7,884 nucleotides of DNA from Methanothrix sp. (GCA_028688535.1 JAQTXY010000075.1:1-7884); one strand, 5' to 3'; shown: positions 1 through 7,286, counted from the stretch's first letter. Notes: generated from the letters alone by a model not told the origin. Made by a program: numbers and translations.

Positions 1-34
1 TCAATTCCAGTAATCGCAATCCTGAAACTCAAAC

Positions 35-3000
35 CTATTCTGCTGGGCTGCCACTATCTTCAGAAAGCTCCCCCGCACCTGCAGAATACGAGGATGCTGA
101 CGTAGCATACACCTTGCGCCATATTGCCGAGTCTCCAGCCTGCACATAGGCATAGGTCACTCCATTAAGCAGCGCCTGTGGTGATCCAATAATGCTTCCA
201 CCATGACCGATCCAGAGCGCGCCGGACGGATTCCAGGGATTGCCGGAAAAGACATTTTCCCACATTGCACCATCATTGCCCCGAGCAAAGGCATGAACCC
301 TGCCGGAGGTATCTGTGCAAGCATACGGATCGGAAGTGATGCCACCGCCTAAGCTTATCAGGGCACAGGTCACCGGATTGCTCAGGCCGTTGACATTTGC
401 CATCCTGAGTGCATTGTCCGTTCCGCGGTAGACCGCTAACAGGTAACCGCTGGTTCCTGGATTTAGAGCGGCGAAAGGCGCTCCTTGAATGGAGCCACCC
501 AGGCCATGCCAACTGCGGACATATACTCCAGAAGAGAGAATGCCCCGGTTATCCCAGAGACCATTGTCGCCGCCAACTGCAAAGACATGCATCTGGCTGT
601 TTGAGTCGAATATCACAAATGGCCTGCTGTTTAGATATCCGCCCAAGCCAATCCAGTTGCAGGACGACAGATCATTGACGTTGAACTCGCAGAGCCAGAG
701 AGAATTATCGCTGCCTCTGACGACAATCTCCATCAAGTTGCCATAGGTTGGCTCCATGGCCGCAGTTGCCTGAGAACTGAGTAATCCGCCCAATCCTTTC
801 CATCTGCCTGTCCAACTTGACGTATCAAAGACATAATCCCAAAGCCCATTATCCCCACCGCGAGCAACAATGTGTATCCGACCGTTTTTGTCCTTGGCGG
901 CATAAGGCGCTGTAGTCAGAACTCCACCAAGGCAAATCCAGGATCCGTCCACATTATCCCAGAGCCCATTGTCCCCTCCTATGACGAATACGTGCCTTCT
1001 GCCCTGATTATCGACTATGGCAGTGTGCTCATATTTCTTGTATCCGCCAAGGGATGTCCAGGTCTGTGGCACAGGGGGATTCTTTATGGAGATAGATGGA
1101 TCGCCGTAAACGTTAACCACGTAGTAGTTCATCAGCCATGCACCGCTATAGGGATACATGCTCGACTTCATCAGGTGTAGAGCATCTGCGGCAGGCTGCT
1201 GCGATACCAGTCTCTTCACATATTCATAACCCATTCCCGCATTGGTGATGGTCATGGCAAAGCTGGTCTGGCCGGGAGAATACCATGATACCCTGGTTGC
1301 GGAGACGGTAGCAATACCGCCTTTCTTGAGGATGGCATATTGCAGGTTACCTGCATCTTCGGGATAACCATTCAAACAGGAACACTGATAGGTGAAAGAT
1401 GGATGAGTATTGTCAAGGCTGGGTGCATAGCTGCTGAGCATGAAGGCCCCGTCACTGCAAGAACCATAACCCACATAGGCACCTTGGGAACTGCCATGCC
1501 CCCACCAACCGACTATACCAAAGTCGCTGCCTGCCCAACGATTGGGAACAACGCTGCCCCCTCTCAGTTCCTCCTCACTGGCAAATATCGAATCCAATGT
1601 GCATGATCCGGAAACACCCTGCTGGTACATTCTCCAGGTAGAGTAGCCATTGGTGGACAGATAGTCGTTCTTCATCTGTTCGCCCAAGTATGCACCATCT
1701 GTACTGCTATCAGAAAAACTCATGGGCAGAAGAGCGCTCTTTCTCCAGGCAGTGCTGCCGGATGTCTCGTAGTCGATCGTCTTTTGCAGAATGCTATCTA
1801 ATGTGGCATAATTTGCGCTGTAGACGGGAATTCTTCCCACATAGACCTCGGAAGAGAAGTCCACGCCACCTGACGTTGTTAAGTCCGACCATTCGCCATA
1901 AAGGCCATCTCCATCGATGTCCCAGTTGCCGGTCAGATCAGCATAAAATGCATCTGTGGGTGCATTCTCATAGCCATCACCAGCGCCGTAGCGCGGCCAG
2001 CACATTTTCATGGGAATATCGCCTTCCCCGGACTCATATGGACTTGGATTTCCTATCAATAGTACATATTTGATGCCCAGGGAGGCATAGTTATTCTTCA
2101 GCCATTGCCTGATCTTCTCAGCTTTTCCGTTGGGAGATTGCCCGGCCAGCACGCCAAAATCGGTCTCAGTCACTACACTGACCGTGCATCCGAGTGACTG
2201 CTTGAGAGCAATAAAAGCATTCAGCTTGCTGCTCGCAGATCTGATGGCGTTTGTTGTAATAATGACATAGCGGCCTGTTGCACTGGTATCTGAGCTAGCC
2301 GCGATCTGTGCACCATAAGAATCCTTCAATTCGTTATAGTTGATGAACATGCCAGGTGCCAGGCTATCCATCACTGTATCCCTTAAAAGATTTGATTCAT
2401 CAGCACTGATCGCAGGCAGCAGGTCGTATGAGATCTTCACAGTTACATTCTCTATGAGGATTAGAGTCTTCTGCACTGGGTTGTATTTGAAGGGTATGAA
2501 CTGCACTGGGACGAATATCCATTTTCTCATCTGCGAGTAGGGCAATAGCTGAACATTTTTCTCAGGATATGCTAAGTCGTTCTGATAGACCGCACTTTTT
2601 ATGATCTCAATTGGCTCATCTGAAGCAGCGAAATCATATGTCCCATTGTCTGATAAGATCCTGGGCTCTGGCGCGGGCCGGATATTGTAGGTCCCGTCAA
2701 GATGTTTTATATTTTCAGATATGACCTCCAATTTGACACTGGAAATATCTGCATTAGGGGGAACGAGAACATTAGTGTTGCTACTCGGCAGCATTGGCTC
2801 TCCAGTAATATATTTAATGGAAAAGTCATTCATATCTATGCTGTCATAGCCTTCAGCATCCTTTGTAATATTGTACTTATTAGAGTTGAGCTCTAAGGTT
2901 ATTTCATTTGCTGCCACTCCAACCACGTTCCCTACGCTGATATTACCTGCTAAAGACCGACTGGATGTAGCGGCAATAGGTAGAAGTCCAACTGCCTCTT

Positions 3001-3235
3001 GTTCGCCAAGATAATGGTTTGCGCCAGCATCTACCATAATATCACTCGCTGTCTCTATGGATGCCGTGATTGCTCTTCCGCTCGTATTTCCATCACTTGC
3101 AGTAACCGAAGGCAAGAATAGAGGACCCGGCGATGAAAGCGATCCTGGATTTTCGGCTAAGCCTTTGCATGATGCAAAAGATAAAAATAGAATGAATACC
3201 AAAATAATAATATTCCCTCTGTTATCTCGTATCAA
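35..3235 (-). CDS. Secreted gingipain-like C25 cysteine peptidase with C-terminal seven-repeat PLL-like propeller
   Basis: This is probably an exported cysteine endopeptidase of family C25. Residues 1-27 form a signal peptide (charged start, then ILVFILFLSFASC). The FASC stretch is only a weak lipobox, so a lipid anchor is possible but unsure. Residues about 140-275 resemble the C25 propeptide (GEPMLP, NVLVPP, then VPVQFIPFKYNP). The core, about 321-717, begins RYVIITTNAI and contains KYVLLIGN, a calcium-loop-like DIDGDGLYGE (439-448), VGRIPV, GWWGHGSS with the predicted catalytic His580, and CSCLNG with the predicted nucleophile Cys620. Residues 724-1042 carry seven propeller repeats, followed by a Ser/Ala/Glu-rich tail with no membrane helix. 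The start is TTG: an in-frame TAG lies directly before it, GGTGATC lies 3 bases upstream, and the next in-frame Met (67) would lose the signal peptide. The gene is divergent from the matrixin-like gene at 3669. Peptidase assignment is firm; substrate is unknown. Confidence 0.93.
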   Translation of the reverse strand: MIRDNRGNIIILVFILFLSFASCKGLAENPGSLSSPGPLFLPSVTASDGNTSGRAITASIETASDIMVDAGANHYLGEQEAVGLLPIAATSSRSLAGNISVGNVVGVAANEITLELNSNKYNITKDAEGYDSIDMNDFSIKYITGEPMLPSSNTNVLVPPNADISSVKLEVISENIKHLDGTYNIRPAPEPRILSDNGTYDFAASDEPIEIIKSAVYQNDLAYPEKNVQLLPYSQMRKWIFVPVQFIPFKYNPVQKTLILIENVTVKISYDLLPAISADESNLLRDTVMDSLAPGMFINYNELKDSYGAQIAASSDTSATGRYVIITTNAIRSASSKLNAFIALKQSLGCTVSVVTETDFGVLAGQSPNGKAEKIRQWLKNNYASLGIKYVLLIGNPSPYESGEGDIPMKMCWPRYGAGDGYENAPTDAFYADLTGNWDIDGDGLYGEWSDLTTSGGVDFSSEVYVGRIPVYSANYATLDSILQKTIDYETSGSTAWRKSALLPMSFSDSSTDGAYLGEQMKNDYLSTNGYSTWRMYQQGVSGSCTLDSIFASEEELRGGSVVPNRWAGSDFGIVGWWGHGSSQGAYVGYGSCSDGAFMLSSYAPSLDNTHPSFTYQCSCLNGYPEDAGNLQYAILKKGGIATVSATRVSWYSPGQTSFAMTITNAGMGYEYVKRLVSQQPAADALHLMKSSMYPYSGAWLMNYYVVNVYGDPSISIKNPPVPQTWTSLGGYKKYEHTAIVDNQGRRHVFVIGGDNGLWDNVDGSWICLGGVLTTAPYAAKDKNGRIHIVARGGDNGLWDYVFDTSSWTGRWKGLGGLLSSQATAAMEPTYGNLMEIVVRGSDNSLWLCEFNVNDLSSCNWIGLGGYLNSRPFVIFDSNSQMHVFAVGGDNGLWDNRGILSSGVYVRSWHGLGGSIQGAPFAALNPGTSGYLLAVYRGTDNALRMANVNGLSNPVTCALISLGGGITSDPYACTDTSGRVHAFARGNDGAMWENVFSGNPWNPSGALWIGHGGSIIGSPQALLNGVTYAYVQAGDSAIWRKVYATSASSYSAGAGELSEDSGSPAE
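110..1066 (-). repeat. Seven-repeat PLL/DUF346-like beta-propeller domain of the C25 peptidase
   Basis: Protein residues 724-1042 hold seven units of roughly 40-50 residues. Each has a W..LGG strand and then a G.D..LW strand. The second motifs sit near residues 753-760, 793-800, 841-847, 888-895, 937-943, 986-992 and 1033-1039. Seven units equals the blade number of PLL-type lectin propellers. Units 1, 2, 4 and 6 carry a D..G..H or similar strand, while 3, 5 and 7 lack the His. Unit 5 has lost the motif Trp (ALRM). DNA identity between units is low, so this is an old protein repeat. Glycan binding is inferred from the family. Confidence 0.85.
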
Positions 3236-3238
3236 CTA

Positions 3239-3245
3239 GATCACC
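3239..3245 (-). promoter_or_regulatory. Ribosome-binding site for the TTG start of the C25 peptidase gene
   Basis: On the minus strand the sequence reads GGTGATC-tag-TTG. GGTGATC is a seven-base match to the expected complement of the archaeal 16S rRNA 3' end (ATCACCTCC). It decides the start, because the upstream TAG is in frame and no ATG precedes the signal peptide. The 3-base spacing is rather short. Confidence 0.75.
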
Positions 3246-3320
3246 CTACTTTACATACTAAATACTTTTAACTAATAACCCCTATGCTCGAAATTTTTTT
3301 ATTATGTATTCCCCTGATGA

Positions 3321-3332
3321 ATATATATATAT
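3321..3332 (-). promoter_or_regulatory. Possible TATA box for the C25 peptidase gene
   Basis: A 12-base alternating AT tract lies 85-97 bases upstream of the TTG start. If it is a TATA box, transcription would begin near 3297 and leave a leader of about 60 bases. A weaker alternative is the TTAAAAGTATTTAG tract around 3250-3265, which would give a very short leader. The sequence does not decide between them. Confidence 0.3.
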
Positions 3333-3424
3333 CGTGCCGGAACACAACATAAATGACTAAGTACACGAGCGGCAAACATTTTAACTATTTTTTGAATATG
3401 TTTCTTACTTCGTGAACTACTCTA

Positions 3425-3446
3425 TTGCATGATTTCATTGATGCAA
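3425..3446. promoter_or_regulatory. Operator-like inverted repeat TTGCAT-N10-ATGCAA
   Basis: Two perfect 6-base arms are separated by 10 bases, giving 16 bp between arm centres (about one and a half helical turns). The repeat lies 18 bases upstream of the TATA-like tract at 3465. This geometry suits a dimeric DNA-binding protein, but 6-base arms in AT-rich DNA can arise by chance. Confidence 0.3.
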
Positions 3447-3464
3447 GATAGAATTCACAGAATA

Positions 3465-3472
3465 TTTATATA
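3465..3472 (+). promoter_or_regulatory. Consensus-like TATA box TTTATATA
   Basis: The octamer TTTATATA is the textbook archaeal TATA consensus and continues into further AT sequence to 3480. It would start transcription near 3495, leaving a leader of roughly 170 bases before the ATG at 3669. It may be a second, distal promoter for the matrixin-like operon or may drive a short untranslated RNA. Confidence 0.4.
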
Positions 3473-3620
3473 TAATATAATTAAAATGAAAATCAATTTG
3501 AATAGTTCTATCTGCTATATGTTGCACCACATTGTAATTCATTAGTGTAGTTATATAATAATTATGCATTTAAGATATATTAGGCTAATGGTACCAAGAT
3601 CTGTTTACAATATTTTACTA

Positions 3621-3645
3621 CAAAGTTATATATACCCCAACTTTG
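3621..3645. promoter_or_regulatory. Inverted repeat CAAAGTT-N11-AACTTTG enclosing the TATA box
   Basis: Perfect 7-base arms at 3621-3627 and 3639-3645 flank most of the TATATATA core and overlap its first two bases. A protein bound here would block TBP/TFB, so this is a plausible repressor operator. No regulator gene is present in the window. Confidence 0.4.
3626..3634 (+). promoter_or_regulatory. Proximal TATA box for the matrixin-like peptidase operon
   Basis: TTATATATA lies 35-43 bases upstream of the ATG at 3669, with purine-rich ACAAAG just before it as a possible BRE. The usual archaeal spacing puts the start site near 3657 and leaves a leader of about a dozen bases. The box sits inside the inverted repeat at 3621-3645. 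Confidence 0.55.
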
Positions 3646-3668
3646 GAAGAAAGCTAAAGTGAATATTA

Positions 3669-5198
3669 ATGAAAAATATAAACAGCGGATCATTATTATT
3701 AATATACCTTTTATATATAGTTGTTACTGAGCCTGCCTGTGCCATAAGAGTAAGCCTGTCATCAGGAGATGGAGGAGGCGATGTGGCAATCATCGATAGC
3801 TATAAACTATCTACGGATACCGCCCTGAAATCGGAATCGATACTTGATGGACATAATATATACCAGAATCGCCGTCTCCTTGGAGACGGCAATAATGACC
3901 TTACCCATTACGTTGAAGGAAATGGATATAATTCGAAAAACGTTGTTAAGAGTTCTGGACCACTGAGTATTTCCACATCAGCGACCGCCTCACCCCAGTC
4001 TGCATCATTGTCCCAAGCAGTGATGGGCACGGGCAATATTTTTGCAGAATTGCAAGGGTCTCAAAGGACTGATTTTGTGGAGCAGAAGACAAATGTGATA
4101 GGTGGAGGCCTGTCATTATCCCAGAGCCTCGCAGCCGGCAGCCTCCTTTCAGCAAGGCAGGATACAACGATGAACGGCGGCTCTTGCTTCCTTGAAGCCA
4201 ATTCCTTATCCAGTGACAATGCTATGTTGGTAAATGGGATTTTTTACACAGTAGACGATATATCGGCAGATCTGACCGCGGCATCCCAAGGAATGGCTTG
4301 GACAATGGGAGATATATTCGCATATGGAGAAAATTGCCTGGATAAAGATACATTGAGAATGATCGGTTCGAAGAATATGGGTCTTTCCTTCGATTCTAGC
4401 TATCTTAAAGACAGTGAAAATACTGAGGACGCCCCCATATTTAAGGGATCTGTGCAGACCAACGCAGTCAATATGGATCGTGACGTTTTTGATAGCGCCT
4501 CCCAAGCCAGCCAGGCCCAAGCATCAACCGAATCTGCACTGCAATCTCAGACCTATGGTGGCCGAGTGGGCAACTTTTGGGGATGGCTCCCACTTGGTAA
4601 TAGCTACGATGGCGGAATCTATGGACCTGCCCGGAGATGGAACCAGGAAAACCCAAGCATTCAATTGTATCTTCTCACAGACTCCAACTACTATGCAGAG
4701 GGCTTAAACACTAATTCGGTCTGTGCGGCTATTCAAACAGCTGCGAACATATGGGATGCTGCAACTTATCAGAGACTCTTTGCAAGTACAGTATTGCCCA
4801 GTAGCAGCGTTTCCCGCGATGTCCCAGACGGGAAATCAGTTCATTCCTGGGAGTATATTGGACTCTACAACGGGGTTTACTCCCCGGGTCATGCTCACAC
4901 CTGGTATACCACCAGCAGTCAAGAGGATGGCTTTTATCAGATAACCGACTCAGATGTCGATTACAATACGTATTATAATTGGAATACGAATGGGATTAGC
5001 GGTGGAACAAATTATGATATCGAGACCATTGCCGTTCACGAGCTTGGCCATACCCTGGGCCTAGCGGACCTCTATAACAAGGATAACGCCCCCCTCTACA
5101 AGGCACAGGTTCAGCAGATAATGAACTACCAGTACAATCATCCTCTGTGGCTGGGAAATGGAGATCGCCAGGCTATTTGGGCGATGTATGGGCGGTGA
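3669..5198 (+). CDS. Exported matrixin-like (metzincin) zinc metallopeptidase with N-terminal repeat domain
   Basis: This is a predicted secreted zinc endopeptidase. Residues 1-25 form a signal peptide (MKN start, hydrophobic LLLIYLLYIVV, likely cut after ACA). Residues about 26-290 form a Ser/Gly/Asn-rich domain of short beta-like repeats, homologous in pattern to the N-terminus of the next gene (VSLSS, LGDG or LGEG, SLSQ or SLS). Residues about 298-509 resemble a matrixin catalytic domain: RRWNQENPSIQLYLL, AIQTAANIWDAAT, GHAHTWY (like the AHA segment of matrixins), then HELGHTLGLAD (457-467) and a Met-turn QQIMNYQ with Met485. Predicted zinc ligands are His457, His461 and Asp467, with Glu458 as base. 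Asp as third ligand is the HExxHxxGxxD variant known from snapalysins rather than the usual His. No cysteine switch is obvious. The start has only a weak GTGA (3659-3662). The stop overlaps the ribosome-binding site of the next gene, which indicates an operon. Confidence 0.9.
   Translation: MKNINSGSLLLIYLLYIVVTEPACAIRVSLSSGDGGGDVAIIDSYKLSTDTALKSESILDGHNIYQNRRLLGDGNNDLTHYVEGNGYNSKNVVKSSGPLSISTSATASPQSASLSQAVMGTGNIFAELQGSQRTDFVEQKTNVIGGGLSLSQSLAAGSLLSARQDTTMNGGSCFLEANSLSSDNAMLVNGIFYTVDDISADLTAASQGMAWTMGDIFAYGENCLDKDTLRMIGSKNMGLSFDSSYLKDSENTEDAPIFKGSVQTNAVNMDRDVFDSASQASQAQASTESALQSQTYGGRVGNFWGWLPLGNSYDGGIYGPARRWNQENPSIQLYLLTDSNYYAEGLNTNSVCAAIQTAANIWDAATYQRLFASTVLPSSSVSRDVPDGKSVHSWEYIGLYNGVYSPGHAHTWYTTSSQEDGFYQITDSDVDYNTYYNWNTNGISGGTNYDIETIAVHELGHTLGLADLYNKDNAPLYKAQVQQIMNYQYNHPLWLGNGDRQAIWAMYGR
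5194..5198 (+). promoter_or_regulatory. Ribosome-binding site of the propeller gene, overlapping the upstream stop codon
   Basis: GGTGA at 5194-5198 contains the TGA stop of the metallopeptidase gene and lies 5 bases before ATG 5204. It fixes that ATG as the start over the in-frame ATG at 5147, and it suggests translational coupling of the two genes. Confidence 0.75.
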
Positions 5199-5203
5199 GA
5201 CAA

Positions 5204-7228
5204 ATGCAAACATCAATATGTAAAGTAGTAATCGCACTAATTTTTATGCTTAACATAATTAGCCTGCCGGTATTCTCTGTAACCGTATCCCTGAGTTCGA
5301 ATAATGCATTGACCGAAGCATCCCTAACCCAAAGCTATGAGATTGATAGGTCAACCGATCTTAGAGTCCAGACATGTCTTGGAGAAGGCACCATCAAGCA
5401 GACATTGTGGGCAGCCGGTCAAGGCGACAATAAAATCAGCCAATCTTTGAGCAAAGGGGATCAAAGTGCATACAGCACAATATCTTCAGAAGGCTGCTTC
5501 GGCCTGAACTCCAACACTTTAGCCACAGGAACAATGTTGGACCTCTGCACAAGCTTAGGGGCATCCGGCGAAACCAGAAGTCTGCTTTCCGGATCGACCG
5601 GATCGTCCTTTGCCACCCAGGAGGCTTGGACACTAGACGGCAGCCTGACCTCAAATCAAGCCCTAATTGTACGATGTGACAAAGTCAGGGCTGATCAGAG
5701 TACCGGTATCATAGGTGCCCTTGGCTATTCATTGGGCCGGTCCGCGTTAAAAGATAAAGAGGCAGTGGTTACAGGAGGACTCAACGGCCTGGGTACAGTG
5801 TTCAGCCAGATGACCGCCATTGCCTCAGATGAGGTCCGTGCATCAGGAGAAATCAAGAGTATCAGCCTGGATAGCAAGTCCTACTCAACTACAAAAGCCA
5901 CTTCTGCCCAAGGGGAGACCTATTCCTATCTCTCCTCTCGCGATGGTCTGCACTCTACCCTTGCAGCCAACGCCAATGAACACGTTGGAGTGCAGCAAAA
6001 TATAGCGGCGGAGGATGGCATCATGGCTTATGCCAGTGCAAGAGACCGCACCGGTTTCCTTAGTCTGGCGGAAGAAGGGAGCATCGCATCCGGTAGCATA
6101 CTCGCTTCGACAGACGGGCGTCCCTGCATTAATAAAGAGCTCACAGGAGACACACAGAGCATAGTATTGCAAGCCGCACCTCTCGCAGGAGCTGAACTCT
6201 TTGCCCTGCCTCTGCACAGCTCAACCAGACCGTCATCCATAATTGATAACGATAATATAGAACACATATTTGTTCGAGGAGGAGATGGCTCACTTTGGGA
6301 CAACAAGGGCGGAGACTGGTACTCATTGGGAGGATATTTTAACCTCAATCCATCGGCAGTAAAGGATGGCAATGGCAACATCCATATTTTTGTGCAGGGC
6401 GGCGATCTCGGTCTTTGGGACAGAAAGCTCACAAGCACTATAGGCGGGGATTGGACCAATCTCGGAGGACAAATCACATCATCTCCCAGTGCCGTAATAG
6501 AGCCTGCATATCCCTCCTGGATTGCAATCGCTGTGAAGGGAACCGATAATTCTCTCTGGATACGAAACCTCTATACTACTACTATGACCGCCGGCTCTTG
6601 GAGCAACATGGGCGGATACATAAAGGGAGATCCATTTTTAGTAGCTTCAAATGATGGTTCCAACTATGTGTATGCCCTTGTAAGGGGCGGTGATGATGGA
6701 TTATGGGTCAACAAAGCACAATCTGGGCCAACGATCGCTAGCTCAGTAGGATGGTATGGATTCGGCAACAGTTTATCCTCAGACCTGGGCGGCGCGATTG
6801 AGCCGGTCTCAAACGGTTTTCTTAAGGTGGCCGGGCGGGGCTCCGACAACGCACTCTGGATGTGTGATATCGATTTGGTTGCATCTCCCAACGGCGAAAT
6901 TGAATATGCCTGGAGCTCATTAGGCGGAATCATAACCTCAAACCCTTATGTTGCATTCGATACCAGCGGCAATATCCATACCTTTGCTCGCGGCAGTGAC
7001 AATGGGCTCTGGGATAACAAGGGTATCTGGGAAAGCGGCGTGTATGAGCATAATTGGCACTCATTGGGAGGTATAATCACCTCAGATCCAAAGCCCTTGA
7101 TGAATACGAATATGGGTCAGATCGATATAGCAGCTCAGGGAGGAGACGGAGCACTGTGGATCAACAGGATGAACCCGAATTATCCCGCAGATTTCAATTG
7201 GTATGGTCTTGGTGGTATTATCACCTGA
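5204..7228 (+). CDS. Exported protein: methanogen-type N-terminal repeat domain plus seven-repeat PLL-like propeller
   Basis: This is a 674-residue exported protein with no recognisable enzymatic domain. Residues 1-25 form a signal peptide (VVIALIFMLNIISLPVFS). Residues about 26-335 form a Ser/Gly/Thr-rich repeat domain that follows the N-terminus of the upstream metallopeptidase closely (VSLSS, a D.ST or STDT segment, LGEG or LGDG, SQSLS, then ATQEAWTLDGSLTSNQAL aligned with FVEQKTNVIGGGLSLSQSL). Residues about 339-674 hold seven propeller units with G.D..LW motifs near 359-365, 399-405, 446-452, 495-501, 547-553, 597-603 and 647-653, ending in WYGLGGIIT. They match the propeller of the divergent C25 peptidase. 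An upstream in-frame ATG at 5147 is rejected because it overlaps the previous gene and buries the signal peptide. The protein may be a binding or targeting partner of the co-translated peptidase. Glycan binding is inferred from PLL/DUF346 relatives and is not shown. Confidence 0.9.
   Translation: MQTSICKVVIALIFMLNIISLPVFSVTVSLSSNNALTEASLTQSYEIDRSTDLRVQTCLGEGTIKQTLWAAGQGDNKISQSLSKGDQSAYSTISSEGCFGLNSNTLATGTMLDLCTSLGASGETRSLLSGSTGSSFATQEAWTLDGSLTSNQALIVRCDKVRADQSTGIIGALGYSLGRSALKDKEAVVTGGLNGLGTVFSQMTAIASDEVRASGEIKSISLDSKSYSTTKATSAQGETYSYLSSRDGLHSTLAANANEHVGVQQNIAAEDGIMAYASARDRTGFLSLAEEGSIASGSILASTDGRPCINKELTGDTQSIVLQAAPLAGAELFALPLHSSTRPSSIIDNDNIEHIFVRGGDGSLWDNKGGDWYSLGGYFNLNPSAVKDGNGNIHIFVQGGDLGLWDRKLTSTIGGDWTNLGGQITSSPSAVIEPAYPSWIAIAVKGTDNSLWIRNLYTTTMTAGSWSNMGGYIKGDPFLVASNDGSNYVYALVRGGDDGLWVNKAQSGPTIASSVGWYGFGNSLSSDLGGAIEPVSNGFLKVAGRGSDNALWMCDIDLVASPNGEIEYAWSSLGGIITSNPYVAFDTSGNIHTFARGSDNGLWDNKGIWESGVYEHNWHSLGGIITSDPKPLMNTNMGQIDIAAQGGDGALWINRMNPNYPADFNWYGLGGIIT
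6218..7225 (+). repeat. Seven-repeat PLL/DUF346-like beta-propeller domain
   Basis: Seven units each carry a G.D..LW strand and a W..LGG or similar strand. Units 1, 2 and 6 have an I.H.F or IEHIF strand ending in LWDN or LWDR. Units 3 and 5 have an EP....RG.DN.LW (or KG) form. Units 4 and 7 are variants. The order of unit classes parallels that in the C25 peptidase, so the two propellers share an ancestor that already had all seven units. Confidence 0.85.
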
Positions 7229-7248
7229 TCATGAGCCAAAATAGATTT

Positions 7249-7286
7249 GATTATTGAAATCACCGTTATTGATGATTTCAATAATC
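7249..7286. terminator. Bidirectional hairpin terminator between convergent genes
   Basis: A perfect 14-bp stem (7249-7262 pairs with 7273-7286) encloses a 10-base loop. It is followed on the plus strand by TTAGTTTT. On the minus strand it is followed by AAATCTATTTT. It lies 20 bases after the plus-strand stop and 7 bases past the minus-strand stop, exactly where both converging genes need an end. The stem is AT-rich, and archaeal termination depends mainly on T-tracts, so the hairpin may act mainly in RNA 3'-end stability. Confidence 0.65.

Larger units (their letters stand above)
3236..3668. promoter_or_regulatory. AT-rich divergent intergenic region between the two peptidase genes
   Basis: This 433-bp stretch has no credible gene. 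It is far richer in A and T than the flanking coding DNA. It holds several TATA-like tracts (ATATATATATAT at 3321-3332, TTTATATATAATATAA at 3465-3480, TTATATAA near 3551, TTATATATA at 3626-3634) and two short perfect inverted repeats (3425-3446 and 3621-3645). It must contain promoters for both divergent genes. The several TATA candidates leave room for more than one start site or a short non-coding transcript, but none is demonstrated. Confidence 0.7.

Noticed and set aside
1..34. Possible feature downstream of the C25 gene
   Set aside because: Only 34 bases are available, with no T-tract or stem visible, so nothing can be supported.
409..2540. Several plus-strand open frames of 66-127 codons opposite the C25 gene
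   Set aside because: They lie inside a long, well-supported minus-strand coding frame, have no ribosome-binding sites and have improbable composition.
5147..5203. Upstream in-frame ATG extending the propeller gene by 19 codons
   Set aside because: It overlaps the end of the metallopeptidase gene, lacks a ribosome-binding site and would place the signal peptide internally. ATG 5204 has GGTGA at the right distance.
6028..6477. Minus-strand open frame of 149 codons opposite the propeller gene
   Set aside because: It has Pro/Ser-rich shadow composition, shows no recognisable domain and lies opposite clear propeller repeats on the plus strand.
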